From positions 310,001 to 374,000 of the forward strand of contig NZ_SRUU01000001.1 in NCBI RefSeq assembly GCF_004791585.1: 64,000 nt of DNA, in the 5' to 3' direction. How positions within the stretch are numbered: the stretch's first letter is position 1; the number at the start of each line of letters is the position of its first letter. Positions 16,741 through 25,286 of the stretch are shown in pieces. Made by a program: the position numbers and the translations under genes. Source of the DNA: Mesorhizobium sp. M1C.F.Ca.ET.210.01.1.1. GTDB taxonomy: Bacteria; Pseudomonadota; Alphaproteobacteria; Rhizobiales; Rhizobiaceae. The notes under the pieces are model-generated. The model had not been told where the DNA came from. It saw only the letters and a list, made by a program, of their open reading frames with translations, and ran no database searches.

Positions 16741-17112
16741 ATGGCAAAGCTTCTGATCGTCGAGGACGATGAGTCCGTCCGCACCCTCGCTGCCCGCGCG
16801 CTGGAGCGCGAAGGGCACAGTGTCAGCATCGCCGCCGACGGCGCGCAGGGCCTCGCCCTGATCCAGCAGCAGCGCGGCGGCTACGATCTCGTTGTGTCCG
16901 ACATCCGCATGCCCGAGATGGATGGCATCGAGATGGCGATGGCCGCGGCAAGACAGTTCCCGGCGATGAAGATCATGCTGATGACCGGCTATGCCGACCA
17001 GCGCGAGCGCGCCGAGGAACTGAACGGCATCATCCTCGATGTGGTGCAGAAACCCTTCACGCTGGCCGAGATCCGCGCCCGCGTCGGTCGGGCATTAAGC
17101 TGCTTCGCTTGA
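16741..17112 (+). CDS. cpdR: Single-domain response regulator CpdR
   Basis: In Caulobacter and Sinorhizobium CpdR, when unphosphorylated, recruits ClpXP and so controls degradation of cell-cycle proteins. This 123-residue protein is a receiver domain only, with the acidic pocket at residues 8-10, phospho-acceptor Asp 54 in VVSDIRMPEMDG, Thr in LMTGYADQ and Lys in VVQKPF. The ADQRERAEELNG stretch is characteristic. It lies 67 bp after hpt on the same strand and 1.4 kb from the CtrA-type site before ftsE. Confidence 0.92.
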   Translation: MAKLLIVEDDESVRTLAARALEREGHSVSIAADGAQGLALIQQQRGGYDLVVSDIRMPEMDGIEMAMAAARQFPAMKIMLMTGYADQRERAEELNGIILDVVQKPFTLAEIRARVGRALSCFA

Positions 17113-17116
17113 CTGT

Positions 17117-18067
17117 TTAAACGGCTTCGCCGGTCGCTGCGATTGCTGGCGCCGCACCGCGTCGGCGTTCGCCGTTGAGCGCCAGCAGGCCGGCGCCGAT
17201 GATGAGCGCCGCGCCAAGCACCGTCGTTGCCCGCGGCACCTCGGCGAAGAACAGGAAGCCCCAGAGCGGCGACCACAGGATGCCGGTGTATTCAAAGGTG
17301 GCGACGCGGTTGGCGGGCGCCATCCGGTAGGCCTGCGACAACAGGATCATGCCGGCGGAAGCGACGAAGCCGCAGGCGGCCATCGTTAGGAAGTCCGGCA
17401 TGGTCGGCCACACCCATGGCCGCACCAGGAAGTCGAGGCTCGGATGGCCGGCGTGGGTGATGCCGGCAAGATGAAACATGATGGCGACCGCCACGGCGCC
17501 GGTCAGGTAGGCGCCGTTCTGGTAGAAGGCCATGACGGTGGAGGATTCGGTGTCGCCTATGCGGCGCGCCATCAGTTGCGAGAAACCGTAGAGGAATGCC
17601 GAGCCAAGCGACAGCAGCGCTGCCCAGTCGAACAGCCCGGCGCCCGGCCGCAGCATCACGATCACCCCGGCCAGGCCGATCAGCACCGTCGTCAGCGTCC
17701 GCCAGGAGACGTGCTCGCCGAGATAGGGCCCGGCAAGCGCCATGATGAAGAGCGGCGCCATGAAATAAAGCGCTATCGCGTCGGCCAGCGATAGGGCGGC
17801 GATCGCCAGGTAGTAGGCGGTATAGGAGCTGAACTGGATGAAGGCGCGCAGCGTCAGCATGCCGGATCGCTTCGACAGCAGCGCCTTCAGGCCGACATCG
17901 GCCTGGACGATGACGATCAGGATCGGCAGCGCGACGATGGCGCGGATCGCCATCACTTCTGTCACCGGGTAGCTGCCCGAAACCGCCTTCACCAGCGGAT
18001 CCTGCAACGAAAACACGAGAACGCCCAGGCAGAGGCTCAGAATGCCAAGCACCATCCGGTTCCGCAT
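17117..18067 (-). CDS. DMT-superfamily transporter (EamA-type, ten helices)
   Basis: Inner-membrane transporter of 316 residues with about ten hydrophobic segments in two EamA repeats: LSLCLGVLVFSLQDPLVKA begins repeat one and FVASAGMILLSQAYRMAP lies in repeat two. The substrate is unknown. The ATG of MRNRMVLG is preferred, since the open frame upstream lacks hydrophobic character and reaches into the regulator's operator region. It is divergent from a LysR gene that probably controls it, and converges with cpdR with a 4-bp gap. Confidence 0.87.
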   Translation of the reverse strand: MRNRMVLGILSLCLGVLVFSLQDPLVKAVSGSYPVTEVMAIRAIVALPILIVIVQADVGLKALLSKRSGMLTLRAFIQFSSYTAYYLAIAALSLADAIALYFMAPLFIMALAGPYLGEHVSWRTLTTVLIGLAGVIVMLRPGAGLFDWAALLSLGSAFLYGFSQLMARRIGDTESSTVMAFYQNGAYLTGAVAVAIMFHLAGITHAGHPSLDFLVRPWVWPTMPDFLTMAACGFVASAGMILLSQAYRMAPANRVATFEYTGILWSPLWGFLFFAEVPRATTVLGAALIIGAGLLALNGERRRGAAPAIAATGEAV

Positions 18068-18191
18068 CGTCGTTCCAGCGAAAAAGAGCCCGCCACCGTT
18101 TCGGGCAGCGGGCACGAGTGAGGACTTTTCGAATTGGTCCGCGGCCGGTTTCGCAGCCGCATATCCAATGGGTACGATGACTATCCTGCTG

Positions 18192-18211
18192 CGTTTGACA
18201 TGTTGCAAACG
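18192..18211. promoter_or_regulatory. Palindrome in DMT/LysR divergent gap, candidate operator
   Basis: Six-base arms CGTTTG and CAAACG flank 8 bases. The element lies 32 bp before the lysR start and 125 bp from the transporter start, a normal place for a LysR recognition site. Confidence 0.45.
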
Positions 18212-18243
18212 AATTGGAATGATACCAGCAATCAAAATTTCTT

Positions 18244-19140
18244 ATGGCGACTTGCATGAAGCCCACCCTCGACAGCGACCTCCTGCGCACCTTCGTGGCG
18301 GTGGCCGAGACGGGCAATTTCACCAAGGCCGCCGAAAAAGCCGGACGCACCCAGTCCGCCGTCTCCATGCAGATGAAGAAGCTGGAGGACATGGTCGGCT
18401 GCAGCCTGTTCGAGCGTGGCTCGCGCGGCGTGGCACTGACGCGGCGCGGCGGCGAGCTCATCGCCAACGCCCGCCGCATAGTTTCGCTGCTCGACGAGAC
18501 AGCGGCCTCGCTGGTGGCACCGCCGCTCGGCGGGCTGGTGCGCATCGGGATACCAGCGGAATACGGCCGTTCGATCCTTTCTCGGGCGCTCGGCGAATTC
18601 GCCAAACGCCACCCGCGCGTCGAAGTCACGGTGCGCTATGCCCATTCGGCCTCGCAGGTGAGGGCGCTGGCGGCGGGTGAGCTCGACCTCGCCGTGGTGT
18701 TCGAGTGGGAAGGCTTTTCCGGCGGCGAGGTGCTGATGCACGATCCGACGGTGTGGGTGACATCGGTGCTGCATCACATGCATGAGGAGCGGCCGGTGCC
18801 GATCGCGCTCTACAGCCGCGACGGCTGGTGCCGCGACTTCGCGATCAAGTCGCTGCAGCAGCGCGGACTCGACTACCGCGTCGCCTACACCAGCGATACC
18901 AATGGCGGCCTGACGCTTGCGGTCACTTCCGGTCTCGCGATCGCGCCGATCTCGCGCAGCAACATCCCGGCCGACTGCCGCGAGCTGACGGCCGCCGACG
19001 GCTTCGGCGACATCGATTCCTCCAATGTGGTGCTGCACCGCAACCCGCTGGCGACCGGTGAAGCGATCGACGGCATGGAGAGCGCGATCCGCGAGGCTTT
19101 CATGCTGACCAGGCAGGTACAATCGACGCCCGATCTTTGA
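18244..19140 (+). CDS. LysR-family transcriptional regulator
   Basis: A 298-residue LysR protein with helix-turn-helix in residues 10-65 (LLRTFVAVAETGNFTKAAE then QSAVSMQMKKLEDMVG) and a substrate-binding domain from about residue 95. It is of the NodD-unrelated general type. The ATG at 18244 has no clear ribosome site; an ATG four codons later (MKPTLDSD) is equally possible. It is divergent from the DMT transporter with a palindromic candidate operator between them. Confidence 0.9.
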   Translation: MATCMKPTLDSDLLRTFVAVAETGNFTKAAEKAGRTQSAVSMQMKKLEDMVGCSLFERGSRGVALTRRGGELIANARRIVSLLDETAASLVAPPLGGLVRIGIPAEYGRSILSRALGEFAKRHPRVEVTVRYAHSASQVRALAAGELDLAVVFEWEGFSGGEVLMHDPTVWVTSVLHHMHEERPVPIALYSRDGWCRDFAIKSLQQRGLDYRVAYTSDTNGGLTLAVTSGLAIAPISRSNIPADCRELTAADGFGDIDSSNVVLHRNPLATGEAIDGMESAIREAFMLTRQVQSTPDL

Positions 19141-19177
19141 GCAGGCGCCGCCAGCCTAACCGGGCAGCACCATCGCC

Positions 19178-19549
19178 CTATTCGGCAATCTTTTCGTAGA
19201 AGGTCAGGCGGTTGCCGAACGGGTCGATGACCGTGACCTCTCTCGTCTCCCAGGGCGTAGTCTCGAGGCCCGGCCTGTTGAAGCGGTATTCTTTGCCGAT
19301 CAGGTCGCGATGCAGCCCGATAATGTCGGTCACTTCGATGCGGACATTGGCGCCCGGCGAGCCATCGCCATGATGCTCGCTGAGATGCAGTTCGCAGCCG
19401 TCGCGCACGAGGCCCATGTAGAGCGGGGCATTGTCGTTGAAGCGATGTTCGAAACCGACCTCGAAGCCGAGGAAGTCGAGATAGAATTCCCGCGCCTTGG
19501 CGATGTCGAACATGCGCAGGATCGGGGTGACGGTTCCGAGCTTCGGCAT
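19178..19549 (-). CDS. VOC-superfamily (glyoxalase/bleomycin-resistance) protein
   Basis: A 123-residue single-module vicinal-oxygen-chelate protein. Visible features: TPILRMFDIAKAREFYLDFLGFEV at the N-terminus (residues 8-31), ELHLSEH near 53, and IDPFGNRLTFYE at the C-terminus, with Glu that would complete a metal site. The pattern resembles glyoxalase-superfamily proteins of the bleomycin-binding type; the substrate cannot be told. It lies 23 bp downstream of the large DUF4175 gene on the same strand. Confidence 0.85.
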   Translation of the reverse strand: MPKLGTVTPILRMFDIAKAREFYLDFLGFEVGFEHRFNDNAPLYMGLVRDGCELHLSEHHGDGSPGANVRIEVTDIIGLHRDLIGKEYRFNRPGLETTPWETREVTVIDPFGNRLTFYEKIAE

Positions 19550-19572
19550 CGCGTTGTCCCTCGGAAGCTGAC

Positions 19573-22164
19573 CTATTTCAGCTCGAGCAGCCGTTCGAGG
19601 TAGCTGCGCTCGATATCGGGGCTCAGCGCGTTGCCCAGCCGCTTGCGGATCGCTTCGAGGATCTGTCGGGCGCGTTGCACATCGATCTCGTCGGGCACCT
19701 TGACCGAGTTGCCGTCGTCGGGGCCCTTCGTGGCGCGCGGCCGGCCGAGCGGGTCGCGGTCGGCGTCCTGCTGACGCCCACCCTGCTCGCTGCCTCCCTG
19801 GTCGCCCTGCATGGCCTGCATCTGTTTCATCATCTCCTTGGCGCCGCGGCGCAGCGCCTCCAGCGCACGGCCCTGGTGGCCGACCGCCTGGTCGCCGTCG
19901 GCTTCGCCGAGCGCCCGCTCGGCATCGCCCATGGATTTGCCGGCCTCGCCGAAGCCCTCATTGGGCTCCATGCCCATGCCTTCGAGGCCCTTCTTCAACT
20001 TGTCGAGCTCGCTCTGCAACTGGCCCTGGCCTTCCTGCAGCTGCTTGAGCGCGTCGGCAAGGTCCTTCGGCGACATCCCCGGCCGTCCCAGCGGGTCGCG
20101 ATCGTCGCCGGGGCCGGGCTTCTGCCCGTCCTCCGCCTGGCCTTGCTCGCCATCCTCGCCGAGCTGCTCGTCGCGATTGGCTCCGCGTTGCCGTTGGCCG
20201 CGCTGCATCTGGTCGAGACGGAAGGTGTCGTTCATCATCTCCTGCTGACGCCGCATGATCTCACCGAGCTTGTCCATCTGCTGGCGCATCTCGCTATCCT
20301 GCTCGCCAGCCTGCTGCTGGCGGCCGGCCTGCAGGTTGTTCATCATGTCCTGCAGCTCGGACAAAAGCTGCTGCGCCCGGTCGCGGTCACCGGACTTGGC
20401 CAGGTTCTCGATCTCGTCCATCATCCGGTTGATATCGCTCTGGCGCAATTCCCGGCCGTTCTGCTGCATTTGCGGCGCGTTCGGGTTCTGCTGCGCGCGC
20501 TGGGCGAATTCCTGCAGGAACTGGTTCATCGCCTCGCGCAGTTCCTTCATCGCCTTTTCGATTTCCTCGTCGCTGGCGCCGTTCTTGAGGGCATCCTGCA
20601 GCGCCTGCTGCGCCTGGCGCAGCCGCCGCTCGGCAGCCGACAGATTGCCTTCCTCGATGCCGAGCGCGATCTCCCACAGATAACCCACCTCGTTGCGCAG
20701 CTGGTCGTCGGTCTCTGAGAGCTTCAGCCGGCTCTTCGCGCTCATGATCGCGAGATAATGCGACATGTTGTCGAAGGTGTCCTCGGGGCGGAGTGTGATG
20801 GCGTCCATCAGGTCGAGCACCCGCGGCTTGGCGTTGGTGTCGAGCGCCAGCAGCCGGCGCTGCTCGATCACGGCGCGGGCCAGCGGATTGGAGAAGGGCC
20901 GCTCCGGCATCACCAGCGTCTTGGTCTCGCTGGTGGCGGTATGGCCGGCATCGTCGGTGGCGCTGAGCGTCAGCTTGATGGTGCTGCCGGCCCAGACATG
21001 CTCGGTCAGGTCCTTGGTCGCCTTGGCTGCGTTTGCCTTGCCACCGCGGCGCGGCAGCGTCAGCGGCATGTCGGGCTGGCCATAGAGCGGATGCGCATTG
21101 GCCTGCGGCGGGTCCGACAGCTCGAAGACGGCCTTGGCGGAGGCCGCGCCATAGTCGTCGTCGATCTGGTAATTGAGCTCGATGGCGCCGTTGACCGCGC
21201 GCTTCGGCTCGCCGACGAAACGGATCGTCGGAGGCTTGTCCGGGATGATGGCGAACGCCCAGTGGCCAAGATCGTCCTCACCGGACTTGAGCGTCAGCGT
21301 GCCGTTGCTGTTCAGCTTGCCGGAGAACTGGCGCACCTTGGGTCCCGGCTGGGTGGCGGCCGGCGCGAGGCCCTTCGGCGCGGCCGGCTCGATGGCGCGG
21401 TCATTGCCGTTTGTATCGGCATAGCTCAACGTTTCCTCGCCGGTACCGCCGGTGACGCGCAGCGAGATGTCGCTGCCCTGCGGCACGCTGAAGGTCTGGT
21501 CGGCCTGATTGACGTCGGCGGTCAAGAACAGCGGCGGCTTGCCGGTATAGGCGGGCGGCGTCACCCAGGCGTCGATGCGCGGCGGCACGGCGTCGCGCGC
21601 GGCACTGGCGACGAAGCCGTCGCTGATCCTGCCGCCGAATGGTCCGAACGAGAAGGCGAAGGCGGTAACGAACAGCAGCCCGACCAGGGCCCGCAGGCCC
21701 CAGCGGTCGTAATCCGGCACGCTTGTGCGCGGCCTGTCGGCGCCGAGGCTGGAGAGCCGCTCGGCCATGCGCTTCTGGTGCTCGCGCCACAGCGCCTGCG
21801 AGAAAAGGCTCTCCGCGCCGCTCGGCCGGTCGCTCTGCACCTGCACGGGGCTGTGCAGCAGCTCGTTCGCGGCCTCGATGCGCCGGTCGACCTCGGCGGC
21901 GGAGGGAATGCGGAAGAAGCGCAGCGGATAGAGCGCCGCCAGCGCCGAGATGGAGAACAGGACCAGGAGACCGATCCGCGCCAGATCCGGCAGGCGCTGG
22001 AACAGGCCCAACCACGAAACACTGAGAAACAGACCGACGACCACCGCCAGCGGCAGCAGCAACGGCCAGCCGCGCTCGAGGATCATCGAGGCTCGCGTTG
22101 CCAGCCGGCTCAAGGCAAGGCGCCCGGCCAGACCGCGTTCGCCGCTGGAAATGGGTTCCGTCAT
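19573..22164 (-). CDS. Large DUF4175 (TIGR02302-type) membrane protein
   Basis: An 863-residue alphaproteobacterial protein of unknown function. Two hydrophobic helices lie at about residues 34-55 and 62-80 with a third near 155-175; then a long periplasmic region with beta-rich segments (residues 190-430) and a C-terminal low-complexity Gln/Met/Asp-rich coiled-coil region (residues 540-800, with QQQAGEQDSEMRQQMDKLGE-like stretches). AGGAAGG precedes the ATG. It is next to the threonine dehydratase gene on the same strand, with a 108-bp gap. The family name is recalled; no function is claimed. Confidence 0.85.
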   Translation of the reverse strand: MTEPISSGERGLAGRLALSRLATRASMILERGWPLLLPLAVVVGLFLSVSWLGLFQRLPDLARIGLLVLFSISALAALYPLRFFRIPSAAEVDRRIEAANELLHSPVQVQSDRPSGAESLFSQALWREHQKRMAERLSSLGADRPRTSVPDYDRWGLRALVGLLFVTAFAFSFGPFGGRISDGFVASAARDAVPPRIDAWVTPPAYTGKPPLFLTADVNQADQTFSVPQGSDISLRVTGGTGEETLSYADTNGNDRAIEPAAPKGLAPAATQPGPKVRQFSGKLNSNGTLTLKSGEDDLGHWAFAIIPDKPPTIRFVGEPKRAVNGAIELNYQIDDDYGAASAKAVFELSDPPQANAHPLYGQPDMPLTLPRRGGKANAAKATKDLTEHVWAGSTIKLTLSATDDAGHTATSETKTLVMPERPFSNPLARAVIEQRRLLALDTNAKPRVLDLMDAITLRPEDTFDNMSHYLAIMSAKSRLKLSETDDQLRNEVGYLWEIALGIEEGNLSAAERRLRQAQQALQDALKNGASDEEIEKAMKELREAMNQFLQEFAQRAQQNPNAPQMQQNGRELRQSDINRMMDEIENLAKSGDRDRAQQLLSELQDMMNNLQAGRQQQAGEQDSEMRQQMDKLGEIMRRQQEMMNDTFRLDQMQRGQRQRGANRDEQLGEDGEQGQAEDGQKPGPGDDRDPLGRPGMSPKDLADALKQLQEGQGQLQSELDKLKKGLEGMGMEPNEGFGEAGKSMGDAERALGEADGDQAVGHQGRALEALRRGAKEMMKQMQAMQGDQGGSEQGGRQQDADRDPLGRPRATKGPDDGNSVKVPDEIDVQRARQILEAIRKRLGNALSPDIERSYLERLLELK

Positions 22165-22272
22165 CGGCCCTTCCTGCCCGGGCGGGATAGCCCGAACCTC
22201 ATGAGCGGAAGAATACCAGCAAACACGGCAAAGGCGAGGCGGGTTGCCAAATCGTGAAGAGCCTCGCCCCGG

Positions 22273-23250
22273 TTATGGCCAGAAATTCGCGGGATTTGTG
22301 TTGGAACCGCAGACCAGGACGGCCACGCGCTCGCCAGGCGCCGGCGCGTAGCGGCCGGAAAGCACCGCGGCGAAGGCCGCGGCCCCGCCGGGCTCGGCGA
22401 TGATTCGCGCGCGGTCCCAGAGCGCTTTCTGCGCGGCCACGATGTCGTCGTCGCTGACCAGGATCGAGCGCTCGACGAAGGCCTCGGCGATCGGAAACAT
22501 CATTTCGCCGACGCGCTTCGGCGCCAGCGAATCGGCGGCGATGCCTTCGGCCGGCGCATCGACCGGCTTGCCGGCCTCGAAGGCGCGGTAAAGCGTCGGC
22601 GCGCCCTCGGGCTCGATGGCGACGATGCGGATGCGGCCCGCGAACCAGGCGGCGATGCCGCCGATCAGCCCGCCGCCGCCGACCGCGACCAGCAGCGTGT
22701 CGATCCCGGGCAGATCGGCTTCGATCTCGAGGCCGAGCGTGCCCTGGCCGATCAGCGTCTCTTCCTGGTTGAAGGCATGGATCTGCAGGGCGCCGGTCCT
22801 GGCGGCGAAATCCTCGCTGGCCGCCAGCGCCTCTGCATAGCGCGCACCGCCGACGACCAGTTCGGCGCCATAGCCGCGGATGCGCTCGAGCTTGGCCGGC
22901 GGGCTGACCTCGGGCACGAAGATGGTGGCCTTGTGCCCGAGCTTCATGGCGGCGTAGGCGACGGCGGCACCATGATTGCCGCCGGAAGCGGCGACCACGC
23001 CTGCCTCGGGCACCTGCCGCTCGAGCAGGTTGGTGAAGGCGCCGCGCGCCTTGAACGAGCCGGAATGCTGCAGGCATTCAAGTTTCAGGTCGACCGGAAA
23101 AGCCGGGCGGCCGAAATCCGCCATGTCGATACGCATCACGGGCGTGTGGCGGACATAGGGGCGGATGCGCGGCTCCACGGCGGCGATGCGTTCGCGCGTG
23201 ATCGTCCCTTTGCCCAACGTGCTTGTGTCCGGCGTGCCTGTGTTCAGCAT
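22273..23250 (-). CDS. Threonine/serine dehydratase, PLP-dependent
   Basis: A 325-residue fold-type II PLP enzyme expected to deaminate threonine or serine, or to act as a serine/threo-hydroxyaspartate racemase-dehydratase. PLP Lys is residue 67 in HSGSFKARGA, with the asparagine loop SGGNHGAAVA near 94 and the glycine loop VGGGGLIGG near 191. It has no C-terminal ACT-like domain, so it is the catabolic, not the IlvA, type. GAGGAG precedes the ATG. It is divergent from an ArsR-type regulator with only 50 bp between, so it is likely that regulator's target. Confidence 0.9.
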   Translation of the reverse strand: MLNTGTPDTSTLGKGTITRERIAAVEPRIRPYVRHTPVMRIDMADFGRPAFPVDLKLECLQHSGSFKARGAFTNLLERQVPEAGVVAASGGNHGAAVAYAAMKLGHKATIFVPEVSPPAKLERIRGYGAELVVGGARYAEALAASEDFAARTGALQIHAFNQEETLIGQGTLGLEIEADLPGIDTLLVAVGGGGLIGGIAAWFAGRIRIVAIEPEGAPTLYRAFEAGKPVDAPAEGIAADSLAPKRVGEMMFPIAEAFVERSILVSDDDIVAAQKALWDRARIIAEPGGAAAFAAVLSGRYAPAPGERVAVLVCGSNTNPANFWP

Positions 23251-23284
23251 GAATTGCTCCTCGGGATTGACTTCAATTAGTAAC

Positions 23285-23300
23285 TTAGCAAAATAGCTAA
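23285..23300. promoter_or_regulatory. Operator-like palindrome TTAGC-N6-GCTAA
   Basis: Perfect 5-base arms directly abut the ATG of the ArsR-type gene and lie 35 bp from the dehydratase ATG. This is where an ArsR-family dimer would repress both divergent genes. It leaves no room for a normal ribosome-binding site before the regulator's start. Confidence 0.6.
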
Positions 23301-23603
23301 ATGCAAGAGGTCGACATCTTCAAGGCGATTGCGAATGAGCGCAGGCTGCAGATCCTCGATTGGCTGAAGGATCCGCGCGCGCATTTCCCGCGCCAGGCCG
23401 ATGGCGATCTGGTCGAGGACGGCGTCTGCGCGCTGCTGATCGCCGAAAAGCTCGGCATCACCCAGGCGACACTCAGCGAACATATGCGCGTGCTGACCCA
23501 GGCGGGTCTGCTCAGCACGAAGCGCACCAAGCAATGGATATTCTATCGCCGCGACGAGGACAGGATAGCCGAAGCGAAGGCACTGCTCGTGCAGAAGATC
23601 TGA
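23301..23603 (+). CDS. ArsR-family HTH regulator
   Basis: A 100-residue winged helix-turn-helix protein: FKAIANERRLQILDWL (residues 7-22), then the recognition region LGITQATLSEHMRVLTQAGLL (split at residues 53-73), then the wing KRTKQWIFYRRD. No metal-binding cysteine cluster of the ELCVC type is present, though one Cys occurs in VCALLIAEKL. It is divergent from the dehydratase gene. The ATG is immediately preceded by the operator palindrome with no Shine-Dalgarno sequence, so translation may be leaderless. Confidence 0.88.
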   Translation: MQEVDIFKAIANERRLQILDWLKDPRAHFPRQADGDLVEDGVCALLIAEKLGITQATLSEHMRVLTQAGLLSTKRTKQWIFYRRDEDRIAEAKALLVQKI

Positions 23604-23660
23604 CGCATTTCCCGGACGGTGCGTAGCGGTTTTCCGTCCGGAATTGCGTAAAACAAATGT
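23604..23660. repeat. Intergenic palindromic repeat, family D copy 2 (partial, inverted)
   Basis: AGCGGTTTTCCGTCCGGAA followed by TTGCGTAAAACAA is the reverse complement of the central block seen in copies at 12631, 49893 and 50950. It lies between the convergent ArsR and lysA genes. Confidence 0.65.
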
Positions 23661-23686
23661 TTGGCGCCGCCCGAGCGCGAGAAAGG

Positions 23687-24955
23687 CTACTTCAGCCAGT
23701 CGGGCAGCGAATCCAGTCCGATCAGTTCCTCATAGGTCTGGCGCGGCCGCACGACATGAAAACGGTCGCCGTCGACCAGCACTTCCGGCACCAGGAGCCT
23801 GGTGTTGTAGGTGCCGGCTTGCACCGCGCCATAGGCGCCGGCGGTGGCGACGGCGATGAGGTCGCCGGCCTTCAGCCTGGGCAGGTCGCGGTCGAGGCCA
23901 ATGAAATCGCCCGTCTCGCAGACGGGGCCGACGACGTCGACCTTCATGCGCGGCGTGGAAGCCGGCGGCTGCACAACCGGCTTGATGTCGTGGAAGGCGT
24001 CATAGAGGGTCGGCCGGATCAGGTCGTTCATGGCGGCGTCGACGACGAGGAAGTTCTTGGCGTCGCCTTCCTTCACATAGATCACTTCCGAGACGAGAAT
24101 GCCGGCGTTGCCGACGATCAGCCGGCCCGGCTCGAACATCACCTTCAGGCCCAAGCGGGTGACATGCTTCCTGACGATCTCGGCATAGGCGTCGGGCAGC
24201 GGCGGCGGACTGTTGTCGACACGGTACGGGATGCCGAGGCCGCCGCCGAGATCGACATGCTCGATGGCGTGGCCTTCGGCGCGCAGCACGCCGACCAGTT
24301 CCACCAGAAGCGCGAAGGCGTCGTCGAAAGGCTGCAGTTCGGTGATCTGGCTGCCGATATGGGTGTCGATGCCGGTCACCTTGATGCCCGGCAGCTCGGC
24401 CGCGCGAGCATAGACCTGGCGCGCCCGCTGCCACGGAATGCCGAACTTGTTCTCTGCCTTGCCGGTCGAGATCTTCTTGTGCGTCCTGGCGTCGACGTCC
24501 GGGTTGATGCGCAGCGAGATCGGCGCCACCTTGCCGAGCGCGGTGGCACGCGCCGAGAGCAATTCCAGCTCCGGCTCCGATTCGACGTTGAAGCAGAGGA
24601 TGCCGGCGGTGAGCGCGAAGTCCATTTCCCGCGCGGTCTTGCCAACGCCCGAAAATAGGATCTTGCCGGCCGGGATACCGGCGGCCAAAGCGCGGCGCAA
24701 TTCGCCTTCCGACACCACGTCGGCGCCCGCACCTTGTCTTGCCAGCGTCTTCAGCACCGCCTGGTTGGAATTGGCCTTCATGGCGTAGCAGACCAGCGCG
24801 TCGAGGCCGGCAAAAGCCTGCTTGAAGACGCGGAAATGCCTGGTCAGCGTCGCGGTCGAATAGCAGTAGAAGGGCGTGCCGACGCTCGCGGCGATATCGG
24901 GGGTCGCCACATCCTCGGCGTAGAGCACGCCGTCGCGATAGTCGAAATGGTTCAC
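23687..24955 (-). CDS. lysA: Diaminopimelate decarboxylase
   Basis: Last step of lysine synthesis: decarboxylates meso-diaminopimelate. The 422-residue protein is a fold-type III PLP enzyme. PLP Lys is residue 60 in CYAMKAN; HIGSQI near 195, the glycine-rich LGGGLGIPY near 235, EPGRLIVGNAG near 280 and CETGDFIG near 345 (catalytic Cys) follow in order. The start is GTG with a weak ribosome site; MNHFDYRDG is the usual rhizobial N-terminus. It is the last gene of the argH-lptM-lysA unit. Confidence 0.95.
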   Translation of the reverse strand: MNHFDYRDGVLYAEDVATPDIAASVGTPFYCYSTATLTRHFRVFKQAFAGLDALVCYAMKANSNQAVLKTLARQGAGADVVSEGELRRALAAGIPAGKILFSGVGKTAREMDFALTAGILCFNVESEPELELLSARATALGKVAPISLRINPDVDARTHKKISTGKAENKFGIPWQRARQVYARAAELPGIKVTGIDTHIGSQITELQPFDDAFALLVELVGVLRAEGHAIEHVDLGGGLGIPYRVDNSPPPLPDAYAEIVRKHVTRLGLKVMFEPGRLIVGNAGILVSEVIYVKEGDAKNFLVVDAAMNDLIRPTLYDAFHDIKPVVQPPASTPRMKVDVVGPVCETGDFIGLDRDLPRLKAGDLIAVATAGAYGAVQAGTYNTRLLVPEVLVDGDRFHVVRPRQTYEELIGLDSLPDWLK

Positions 24956-25006
24956 TGGAAACGGTCCGAAAATTGGAGCACGGCGAGATCGGATGATCCC
25001 ATCGGC

Positions 25007-25213
25007 CTAGAGCAAGGGGTCGAGAATGAACTTCTTGTCCGTGACCGGTTTCTCCGGCTCGGGCGGCAGCGGCTGTTTGGCCTTTTCCGCGTCCTTGCGT
25101 GCCTGCACGGCAGCCTCGTAGGGCGTATCGAGGCCGGCCTTCCTGCCGCAGGCCGTGACGGTGACAACCGCCGCCAGCAGCGCGAGCGTCACCAAAATCC
25201 TGCTTCCGGTCAT
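25007..25213 (-). CDS. lptM: LptM-like small lipoprotein
   Basis: A 68-residue lipoprotein with a hydrophobic signal and lipobox VTAC (Cys 22) followed by GRKAGLDTP, the pattern of YifL/LptM, which helps LptD maturation in E. coli. The ATG of MTGSRIL is chosen because the signal peptide begins there. It lies between argH and lysA, the conserved place for this gene. The proline-rich C-terminus (PLPPEPEKPV) is otherwise featureless. LptM function in rhizobia is inferred from family and position. Confidence 0.82.
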   Translation of the reverse strand: MTGSRILVTLALLAAVVTVTACGRKAGLDTPYEAAVQARKDAEKAKQPLPPEPEKPVTDKKFILDPLL

Positions 25214-25286
25214 CGATCCATCCGTTCGAAACTGTTTTGTCCAGGCGCCGCTTTTAGCCGAGTTTTCGGCGCATTGCATCCAGGCA

